Origin: Vespa crabro
Taxonomy: Eukaryota > Arthropoda > Insecta > Hymenoptera > Vespidae
Assembly: GCF_910589235.1 (NCBI RefSeq)
Contig: NW_025813619.1
Location: forward strand, 41,431 to 105,430
Length of the DNA stretch: 64,000 bases
Direction of reading: 5' to 3'
Shown: piece after piece, positions 54,159-64,000 of the stretch
How the letters are laid out: every line of letters begins with the position of its first letter
How positions within the stretch are numbered: position 1 is the stretch's first letter
Notes under the pieces: model-generated
Databases searched by the model: none
What the model saw: only the letters and a program-made list of their open reading frames with translations
Told to the model about the DNA's origin: nothing
Position numbers and translations under genes: made by a program

Positions 54159-57100
54159 TTATATTCTTGTTATATTCTTTATTCTGCATCGATAGAATAT
54201 AAAATCATTGAAATTGAACGAGATTTCAAGTTTTCGTTTTTCGACGATACGCGTATATGAGCGAAAAATCGTATATACGATATGAAAGAATGTTAAAAAC
54301 ATTGATTCCAATATAAAATAGATGTTTGATCTTATGAAATGCAATGTTCTGAATCGATTAGTAACATTTTTCTAACTGTGGCACAAGTATTATTAAAGAT
54401 TTCACGATTTCATCTTCGCATATACCGAAATTCGCGTATGTCGATTACGTTTTTCGACAATTATCATATGAAAACGCGTATTTAAACATAGTAAAAACGT
54501 TATATTCTTGTTATATTCTTTATTCTGCATCGATAGAATATAAAATCATTGAAATTGAACGAGATTTCAAGTTTTCGTTTTTCGACGATACGCGTATATG
54601 AGCGAAAAATCGTATATACGATATGAAAGAATGTTAAAAACTTTGATTCCAATATAAAATAGATGTTTGATCTTATGAAATGCAATGTTCTGAATCGATT
54701 GGTAACATTTTTCTAACTGTGGCACAAGTATTATTAAAGATTTCACGATTTTATCTTCGCATATACCGAAATTCGCGTATGTCGATTAAGTTTTGCGACA
54801 ATTATCGTATGAAAACGCGTATTTAAACATAGTAAAAACGTTATATTCTTGTTATATTCTTTATTCTGCATCGATAGAATATAAAATCATTGAAATTGAA
54901 CGAGATTTCAAGTTTTCGTTTTTCGACGATACGCGTATATGAGCGAAAAATCGTATATACGATATGAAAGAATGTTAAAAACTTTGATTCCAATATAAAA
55001 TAGATGTTTGATCTTATGAAATGCAATGTTCTGAATCGATTGGTAACATTTTTCTAACTGTGGCACAAGTATTATTAAAGATTTTACGATTTTATCTTCG
55101 CATATACCGAAATTCGCGTATGTCGATTACGTTTTTCGACAATTATCATATGAAAACGCGTATTTAAACATAGTAAAAACGTTATATTCTTGTTATATTC
55201 TTTATTCTGCATCGATAGAATATAAAATCATTGAAATTGAACGAGATTTCAAGTTTTCGTTTTTCGACGATACGCGTATATGAGCGAAAAATCGTATATA
55301 CGATATGAAAGAATGTTAAAAACTTTGATTCCAATATAAAATAGATGTTTGATCTTATGAAATGCAATGTTCTGAATCGATTGGTAACATTTTTCTAACT
55401 GTGGCACAAGTATTATTAAAGATTTCACGATTTTATCTTCGCATATACCGAAATTCGCGTATGTCGATTACGTTTTTCGACAATTATCATATGAAAACGC
55501 GTATTTAAACATAGTAAAAACGTTATATTCTTTATTCTGCATCGATAGAATATAAAATCATTGAAATTGAACGAGATTTCAAGTTTTCGTTTTTCGACGA
55601 TACGCGTATATGAGCGAAAAATCGTATATACGATATGAAAGAATGTTAAAAACTTTGATTCCAATATAAAATAGATGTTTGATCTTATGAAATGCAATGT
55701 TCTGAATCGATTGGTAACATTTTTCTAACTGTGGCACAAGTATTATTAAAGATTTCACGATTTTATCTTCGCATATACCGAAATTCGCGTATGTCGATTA
55801 CGTTTTTCGACAATTATCATATGAAAACGCGTATTTAAACATAGTAAAAACGTTATATTCTTGTTATATTCTTTATTCTGCATCGATAGAATATAAAATC
55901 ATTGAAATTGAACGAGATTTCAAGTTTTCGTTTTTCGACGATACGCGTATATGAGCGAAAAATCGTATATACGATATGAAAGAATGTTAAAAACTTTGAT
56001 TCCAATATAAAATAGATGTTTGATCTTATGAAATGCAATGTTCTGAATCGATTGGTAACATTTTTCTAACTGTGGCACAAGTATTATTAAAGATTTCACG
56101 ATTTTATCTTCGCATATACCGAAATTCGCGTATGTCGATTACGTTTTTCGACAATTATCATATGAAAACGCGTATTTAAACATAGTAAAAACGTTATATT
56201 CTTGTTATATTCTTTATTCTGCATCGATAGAATATAAAATCATTGAAATTGAACGAGATTTCAAGTTTTCGTTTTTCGACGATACGCGTATATGAGCGAA
56301 AAATCGTATATACGATATGAAAGAATGTTAAAAACTTTGATTCCAATATAAAATAGATGTTTGATCTTATGAAATGCAATGTTCTGAATCGATTGGTAAC
56401 ATTTTTCTAACTGTGGCACAAGTATTATTAAAGATTTCACGATTTTATCTTCGCATATACCGAAATTCGCGTATGTCGATTACGTTTTTCGACAATTATC
56501 ATATGAAAACGCGTATTTAAACATAGTAAAAACGTTATATTCTTGTTATATTCTTTATTCTGCATCGATAGAATATAAAATCATTGAAATTGAACGAGAT
56601 TTCAAGTTTTCGTTTTTCGACGATACGCGTATATGAGCGAAAAATCGTATATACGATATGAAAGAATGTTAAAAACTTTGATTCCAATATAAAATAGATG
56701 TTTGATCTTATGAAATGCAATGTTCTGAATCGATTGGTAACATTTTTCTAACTGTGGCACAAGTATTATTAAAGATTTCACGATTTTATCTTCGCATATA
56801 CCGAAATTCGCGTATGTCGATTACGTTTTTCGACAATTATCATATGAAAACGCGTATATAAACATAGTAAAAACGTTATATTCTTGTTATATTCTTTATT
56901 CTGCATCGATAGAATATAAAATCATTGAAATTGAACGAGATTTCAAGTTTTCGTTTTTCGACGATACGCGTATATGAGCGAAAAATCGTATATGCGATAT
57001 GAAAGAATGTTAAAAACTTTGATTCCAATATAAAATAGATGTTTGATCTTATGAAATGCAATGTTCTGAATCGATTGGTAACATTTTTCTAACTGTGGCA

Positions 57101-57898
57101 CAAGTATTATTAAAGATTTCACGATTTTATCTTCGCATATACCGAAATTCGCGTATGTCGATTACGTTTTTCGACAATTATCATATGAAAACGCGTATTT
57201 AAACATAGTAAAAACGTTATATTCTTGTTAAATTCTTTATTCTGTATCGATAGAATATAAAATCATTGAAATTGAACGAGATTTCAAGTTTTCGTTTTTC
57301 GACGATACGCGTATATGAGCGAAAAATCGTATATACGATATGAAAGAATGTTAAAAACTTTGATTCCAATATAAAATAGATGTTTGATCTTATGAAATGC
57401 AATGTTCTGAATCGATTGGTAACATTTTTCTTACTGTGGCACAAGTATTATTAAAGATTTTACGAATTTATCTTCGCATATACCGAAATTCGCGTATGTC
57501 GATTACGTTTTTCGGCAATTATCATATGAAAACGCGTATTTAAACATAGTAAAAACATTATATTCTTGTTATATTCTTTATTCTGCATCGATAGAATATA
57601 AAATCATTGAAATTGAACGAGATTTCAAGTTTTCGTTTTTCGACGATACGCGTATATGAGCGAAAAATCGTATATACGATATGAAAGAATGTTAAAAACT
57701 TTGATTCCAATATAAAATAGATGTTTGATCTTATGAAATGCAATGTTCTGAATCGATTGGTAACATTTTTCTAACTGTGGCACAAGTATTATTAAAGATT
57801 TCACGATTTTATCTTCGCATATACCGAAATTCGCGTATGTCGATTACGTTTTTCGACAATTATCATATGAAAACGCGTATTTAAACATAGTAAAAACG
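54159..57898 (+). repeat. Macro-repeat segment, right copy (matches 42,245-45,984)
   Basis: Markers are AAAACATTG (54,301), CGATTAGTAAC (54,360), CGATTTCATC (54,411), ATTATCGTATG (54,807), GATTTTACG (55,085), a single-copy 11-bp unit (55,522-55,532), GTATATAAAC (56,858), CTGTATCGAT (57,245), TTACGAATTTA near 57,465, TTCGGCAATT (57,515) and AAACATTATA (57,557). All are offset 11,914 bp from the left copy. Private changes include ATTAAGTTTTGCG near 54,790, TATATGCGATATG near 56,994, CTTGTTAAATTC near 57,231 and TCTTACTGTGG near 57,432. Confidence 0.92.
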
Positions 57899-60800
57899 TT
57901 ATATTCTTGTTATATTCTTTATTCTGCATCGATAGAATATAAAATCATTGAAATTGAACGAGATTTCAAGTTTTCGTTTTTCGACGATACGCGTATATGA
58001 GCGAAAAATCGTATATACGATATGAAAGAATGTTAAAAACTTTGATTCCAATATAAAATAGATGTTTGATCTTATGAAATGCAATGTTCTGAATCGATTG
58101 GTAACATTTTTCTAACTGTGGCACAAGTATTATTAAAGATTTCACGATTTTATCTTCGCATATACCGAAATTCGCGTATGTCGATTACGTTTTTCGACAA
58201 TTATCATATGAAAACGCGTATTTAAACATAGTAAAAACATTATATTCTTGTTATATTCTTTATTCTGCATCGATAGAATATAAAATCATTGAAATTGAAC
58301 GAGATTTCAAGTTTTCGTTTTTCGACGATACGCGTATATGAGCGAAAAATCGTATATACGATATGAAAGAATGTTAAAAACTTTGATTCCAATATAAAAT
58401 AGATGTTTGATCTTATGAAATGCAATGTTCTGAATCGATTAGTAACATTTTTCTAACTGTGGCACAAGTATTATTAAAGATTTCACGATTTTATCTTCGC
58501 ATATACCGAAATTCGCGTATGTCGATTACGTTTTTCGACAATTATCATATGAAAACGCGTATTTAAACATAGTAAAAACGTTATATTCTTGTTATATTCT
58601 TTATTCTGCATCGATAGAATATAAAATCATTGAAATTGAACGAGATTTCAAGTTTTCGTTTTTCGACGATACGCGTATATGAGCGAAACATCGTATATAC
58701 GATATGAAAGAATGTTAAAAACTTTGATTCCAATATAAAATAGATGTTTGATCTTATGCAATGCAATGTTCTGAATCGATTGGTAACATTTTTCTAACTG
58801 TGGCACAAGTATTATTAAAGATTTCACGATTTTATCTTCGCATATACCGAAATTCGCGTATGTCGATTACGTTTTTCGACAATTATCATATGAAAACGCG
58901 TATTTAAACATAGTAAAAACGTTATATTCTTGTTATATTCTTTATTCTGCATCGATAGAATATAAAATCATTGAAATTGAACGAGATTTCAAGTTTTCGT
59001 TTTTCGACGATACGCGTATATGAGCGAAAAATCGTATATACGATATGAAAGAATGTTAAAAACTTTGATTCCAATATAAAATAGATGTTTGATCTTATGA
59101 AATGCAATGTTCTGAATCTATTGGTAACATTTTTCTAACTGTGGCACAAGTATTATTAAAGATTTCACGATTTTATCTTCGCATATACCGAAATTCGCGT
59201 ATGTCGATTACGTTTTTCGACAATTATCATATGAAAACGCGTATTTAAACATAGTAAAAACGTTATATTCTTGTTATATTCTTTATTCTGCATCGATAGA
59301 ATATAAAATCATTGAAATTGAACGAGATTTCAAGTTTTCGTTTTTCGACGATACGCGTATATGAGCGAAAAATCGTATATACGATATGAAAGAATGTTAA
59401 AAACTTTGATTCCAATCTAAAATAGATGTTTGATCTTATGAAATGCAATGTTCTGAATCGATTGGTAACATTTTTCTAACTGTGGCACAAGTATTATTAA
59501 AGATTTCACGATTTTATCTTCGCATATACCGAAATTCGCGTATGTCGATTACGTTTTTCGACAATTATCATATGAAAACGCGTATATAAACATAGTAAAA
59601 ACGTTATATTCTTGTTATATTCTTTATTCTGCATCGATAGAATATAAAATCATTGAAATTGAACGAGATTTCAAGTTTTCGTTTTTCGACGATACGCGTA
59701 TATGAGCGAAAAATCGTATATACGATATGAAAGAATGTTAAAAACTTTGATTCCAATATAAAATAGATGTTTGCTCTTATGAAATGCAATGTTCTGAATC
59801 GATTGGTAACATTTTTCTAACTGTGGCACAAGTATTATTAAAGATTTCACGATTTTATCTTCGCATATACCGAAATTCGCGTATGTCGATTACGTTTTTC
59901 GACAATTATCATATGAAAACGCGTATTTAAACATAGTAAAAACGTTATATTCTTGTTATATTCTTTATTCTGCATCGATAGAATATAAAATCATTGAAAT
60001 TGAACGAGATTTCAAGTTTTCGTTTTTCGACGATACGCGTATATGAGCGAAAAATCGTATATACGATATGAAAGAATGTTAAAAACTTTGATTCCAATAT
60101 AAAATAGATGTTTGATCTTATGAAATGCAATGTTCTGAATCGATTGGTAACATTTTTCTAACTGTGGCACAAGTATTATTAAAGATTTCACGATTTTATC
60201 TTCGCATATACCGAAATTCGCGTATGTCGATTACGTTTTTCGACAATTATCTTATGAAAACGCGTATTTAAACATAGTAAAAACGTTATATTCTTGTTAT
60301 ATTCTTTATTCTGCATCGATAGAATATAAAATCATTGAAATTGAACGAGATTTCAAGTTTTCGTTTTTCGACGATACGCGTATATGAGCGAAAAATCGTA
60401 TATACGAAATGAAAGAATGTTAAAAACTTTGATTCCAATATAAAATAGATGTTTGATCTTATGAAATGCAATGTTCTGAATCGATTGGTAACATTTTTCT
60501 AACTGTGGCACAAGTATTATTAAAGATTTCACGATTTTATCTACGCATATACCGAAATTCGCGTATGTCGATTACGTTTTTCGACAATTATCATATGAAA
60601 ACGCGTATTTAAACATAGTAAAAACGTTATATTCTTGTTATATTCTTTATTCTGCATCGTTAGAATATAAAATCATTGAAATTGAACGAGATTTCAAGTT
60701 TTCGTTTTTCGACGATACGCGTATATGAGCGAAAAATCGTATATACGATATGAAAGAATGTTAAAAACTTTGATTCCAATATAAAATAGATGTTTGATCT

Positions 60801-60967
60801 TATGAAATGCAATGTTCTGAATCGATTGGTAACATTTTTCTAACTGTGGCACAAGTATTATTAAAGATTTCACGATTTTATCTTCGCATATACCGAAATT
60901 CGCGTATGTCGATTACGTTTTTCGACAATTATCATATGAAAACGCGTATTTAAACATAGTAAAAACG
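57899..60967 (+). repeat. Macro-repeat continuation (matches 46.3-48.7 kb)
   Basis: There are nine monomers. AAACATTATA (58,239) and CGATTAGTAAC (58,441) appear again outside their usual set, as if copied by local conversion. CCAATCTAAAA (59,417), GTATATAAAC (59,586), TTTGCTCTT (59,774), ATTATCTTATG (60,252) and ATCTACGCAT (60,543) follow in order. These correspond to two separate sets in the left copy (46,496-47,265 and 48,186-48,543), so the left copy carries an extra local duplication of about five to six monomers. Other private changes are GAAACATCG near 58,689, TTATGCAATGC near 58,759, GAATCTATTGG near 59,119, ACGAAATG near 60,408 and CATCGTTAG near 60,660. Confidence 0.85.
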
Positions 60968-63696
60968 TTATATTCTTGTTATATTCTTTATTCTGCATCG
61001 ATAGAATATAAAATCATTGAAATTGAACGAGATTTCAAGTTTTCGTTTTTCGACGATACGCGTATATGAGCGAAAAATCGTATATACGATATGAAAGAAT
61101 GTTAAAAACTTTGATTCCAATATAAAATAGATGTTTGATCTTATGAAATGCAATGTTCTGAATCGATTGGTAACATTTTTCTAACTGTGGCACAAGTATT
61201 ATTAAAGATTTCACGATTTTATCTTCGCATATACCGAAATTCGCGTATGTCGATTACGTTTTTCGACAATTATCATATGAAAACGCGTATTTAAACATAG
61301 TAAAAACGTTATATTCTTGTTATATTCTTTATTCTGCATCGATAGAATATAAAATCATTGAAATTGAACGAGATTTCAAGTTTTCGTTTTTCGACGATAC
61401 GCGTATATGAGCGAAAAATCGTATATACGATATGAAAGAATGTTAAAAACTTTGATTCCAATATAAAATAGATGTTTGATCTTATGAAATGCAATGTTCT
61501 GAATCGATTGGTAACATTTTTCTAACTGTGGCACAAGTATTATTAAAGATTTCACGATTTTATCTTCGCATATACCGAAATTCGCGTATGTCGATTACGT
61601 TTTTCGACAATTATCATATGAAAACGCGTATTTAAACATAGTAAAAACGTTATATTCTTGTTATATTCTTTATTCTGCATCGATAGAATATAAAATCATT
61701 GAAATTGAACGAGATTTCAAGTTTTCGTTTTTCGACGATACGCGTATATGAGCGAAAAATCGTATATACGATATGAAAGAATGTTAAAAACTTTGATTCC
61801 AATATAAAATAGATGTTTGATCTTATGAAATGCAATGTTCTGAATCGATTGGTAACATTTTTCTAACTGTGGCACAAGTATTATTAAAGATTTCACGATT
61901 TTATCTTCGCATATACCGAAATTCGCGTATGTCGATTACGTTTTTCGACAATTATCATATGAAAACGCGTATTTAAACATAGTAAAAACGTTATATTCTT
62001 GTTATATTCTTTATTCTGCATCGATAGAATATAAAATCATTGAAATTGAACGAGATTTCAAGTTTTCGTTTTTCGACGATACGCGTATATGAGCGAAAAA
62101 TCGTATATACGATATGAAAGAATGTTAAAAACTTTGATTCCAATATAAAATAGATGTTTGATCTTATGAAATGCAATGTTCTGAATCGATTGGTAACATT
62201 TTTCTAACTGTGGCACAAGTATTATTAAAGATTTCACGATTTTATCTTCGCATATACCGAAATTCGCGTATGTCGATTACGTTTTTCGACAATTATCATA
62301 TGAAAACGCGTATTTAAACATAGTAAAAACGTTATATTCTTGTTATATTCTTTATTCTGCATCGATAGAATATAAAATCATTGAAATTGAACGAGATTTC
62401 AAGTTTTCGTTTTTCGTCGATACGCGTATATGAGCGAAAAATCGTATATACGATATGAAAGAATGTTAAAAACTTTGATTCCAATATAAAATAGATGTTT
62501 GATCTTATGAAATGCAATGTTCTGAATCGATTGGTAACATTTTTCTAACTGTGGCACAAGTATTATTAAAGATTTCACGATTTTATCTTCGCATATACCG
62601 AAATTCGCGTATGTCGATTACGTTTTTCGACAATTATCATATGAAAACGCGTATTTAAACATAGTAAAAACGTTATATTCTTGTTTTATTCTTTATTCTG
62701 CATCGATAGAATATAAAATCATTGAAATTGAACGAGATTTCAAGTTTTCGTTTTTCGACGATACGCGTATATGAGCGAAAAATCGTATATACGATATGAA
62801 AGAATGTTAAAAACTTTGATTCCAATATAAAATAGATGTTTGATCTTATGAAATGCAATGTTCTGAATCGATTGGTAACATTTTTCTAACTGTGGCACAA
62901 GTATTATTAAAGATTTCACGATTTTATCTTCGCATATACCGAAATTCGCGTATGTCGATTACGTTTTTCGACAATTATCATATGAAAACGCGTATTTAAA
63001 CATAGTAAAAACGTTATATTCTTGTTATATTCTTTATTCTGCATCGATAGAATATAAAATCATTGAAATTGAACGAGATTTCAAGTTTTCGTTTTTCGAC
63101 GATACGCGTATATGAGCGAAAAATCGTATATACGATATGAAAGAATGTTAAAAACTTTGATTCCAATATAAAATAGATGTTTGATCTTATGAAATGCAAT
63201 GTTCTGAATCGATTGGTAACATTTTTCTAACTGTGGCACAAGTATTATTAAAGATTTCACGATTTTATCTTCGCATATACCGAAATTCGCGTATGTCGAT
63301 TACGTTTTTTCGACAATTATCATATGAAAACGCGTATTTAAACATAGTAAAAACGTTATATTCTTGTTATATTCTTTATTCTGCATCGATAGAATATAAA
63401 ATCATTGAAATTGAACGAGATTTCAAGTTTTCGTTTTTCGACGATACGCGTATATGAGCGAAAAATCGTATATACGATATGAAAGAATGTTAAAAACTTT
63501 GATTCCAATATAAAATAGATGTTTGATCTTATGAAATGCAATGTTCTGAATCGATTGGTAACATTTTTCTAACTGTGGCACAAGTATTATTAAAGATTTC
63601 ACGATTTTATCTTCGCATATACCGAAATTCGCATATGTCGATTACGTTTTTCGACAATTATCATATGAAAACGCGTATTTAAACATAGTAAAAACG
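60968..63696 (+). repeat. Canonical run followed by 4-monomer markers
   Basis: The first four monomers match the reference by eye. TTCGTCG (62,417) and CTTGTTTTATT (62,686) follow, and TTCGTCG returns at 63,782, giving the same 4-monomer spacing as at 50.8-52.5 kb. The monomer at 63,014 gains one T (TACGTTTTTTCG, about 63,305). The monomer at 63,356 has ATTCGCATATG near 63,631. Confidence 0.88.
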
Positions 63697-64000
63697 TTAT
63701 ATTCTTGTTATATTCTTTATTCTGCATCGATAGAATATAAAATCATTGAAATTGAACGAGATTTCAAGTTTTCGTTTTTCGTCGATACGCGTATATGAGC
63801 GAAAAATCGTATATACGATATGAAAGAATGTTAAAAACTTTGATTCCAATATAAAATAGATGTTTGATCTTATGAAATGCAATGTTCTGAATCGATTGGT
63901 AACATTTTTCTAACTGTGGCACAAGTATTATTAAAGATTTCACGATTTCATCTTCGCATATACCGAAATTCGCGTATGTCGATTACGTTTTTCGACAATT
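63697..64000 (+). repeat. Partial satellite monomer at right window edge
   Basis: This is the first 304 bp of a monomer cut by the window edge. It carries TTCGTCG instead of TTCGACG (A to T at 63,782), as in the monomers starting at 50,760, 52,124 and 62,332, and CGATTTCATC near 63,950, a change also seen at 42,497 and 54,411. The array clearly continues to the right. Confidence 0.95.

Larger units (their letters stand above)
1..64000 (+). repeat. 341-bp satellite DNA array spanning the whole window
   Basis: Every part of the window is a copy of one 341-bp unit, about 187.8 copies, all head to tail in one orientation. Block markers such as ACGTTATATTC, GAACGAGATTTC and CTAACTGTGGCAC recur every 341 bp. 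Only nine small phase shifts were found (-1, +1, +1, -3, -11, +1, -11, -11, +1), which exactly explain the net -33 bp across 186 periods. No flanking unique DNA is reached on either side, so the array is longer than 64 kb. No transposon, gene or inversion interrupts it. The satellite family is not recognised. Arrays like this usually lie in centromeric or pericentromeric heterochromatin, but here that is inferred from structure alone. Confidence 0.99.

Noticed and set aside
1..64000. CRISPR array
   Set aside because: The repeated unit is 341 bp with no short constant repeats separated by unique spacers, and the whole unit is conserved.
1..64000. Tandem 5S rRNA, tRNA or histone gene cluster
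   Set aside because: The monomer shows no recognisable 5S or tRNA internal promoter or cloverleaf and no conserved protein frame.
1..64000. Transposon or helitron with internal tandem repeats
   Set aside because: No terminal repeats, target-site duplications, transposase or reverse transcriptase coding sequence are present anywhere in the window. Flanks that could show element ends are not included.
1..64000. Telomeric repeats
   Set aside because: No runs of TTAGG, TTAGGG or similar short telomere words are seen; the only short internal tandem is the 11-bp pair.

Overview
The whole window is one uninterrupted satellite DNA array. A 341-bp monomer is repeated head to tail about 187.8 times (186 complete copies plus a partial copy at each end), always in the same orientation. 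There is no unique sequence, gene, RNA gene or transposon anywhere in the 64 kb. The phase used here starts each monomer at the TTA of the ACGTTATATTC block, so the first full copy starts at 304 and the last partial copy starts at 63,697. The span between those two starts equals 186 x 341 minus 33 bp. I located every indel in that net change: -1 (~29,730), +1 (~32,917), +1 (~34,282), -3 (~36,996), -11 (~43,608), +1 (~47,343), -11 (~53,146), -11 (~55,522) and +1 (~63,305).

The canonical monomer (for example 19,741-20,081) has 98 G+C of 341 (28.7% GC) and 22 CpG against about 7 expected, an observed/expected ratio near 3.1. That argues against a genome with heavy germline CpG methylation, such as a vertebrate. 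It fits an AT-rich invertebrate, possibly an insect, but neither the species nor a named satellite family can be recognised. A long, homogeneous array of this kind with higher-order structure suggests pericentromeric, centromeric or other constitutive heterochromatin. That location is inferred, not seen.

Layout: 1-6,100 carries 6-monomer higher-order repeats (HORs, period 2,046 bp). 6,101-11,215 is a mixed region of diverged monomers. 11,216-16,330 carries a 7-monomer HOR (2,387 bp). 16,331-19,740 is transitional and contains a copy of the window's first kilobase. 19,561-27,826 is an almost perfectly homogeneous block (3 substitutions seen in ~8.3 kb). 27,584-29,629 is a second copy of 14,967-17,012, offset 12,617 bp. 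31,675-35,427 carries a 4-monomer HOR. From ~36.4 kb to the end, ordered sets of rare variants recur about every 33-36 monomers (~11.2-12 kb), a macro-repeat present in slightly more than two copies. The nested levels are therefore an 11-bp tandem pair inside the monomer, the 341-bp monomer, 4-, 6- and 7-mer HORs, and a ~12-kb macro-unit.

The recurring short open frames (61 codons on the minus strand of most monomers, a few of 67-90) are shadows of the repeat and are not annotated as genes. Variant positions were read by eye; an alignment of all monomers is the proper check on the block boundaries given here.
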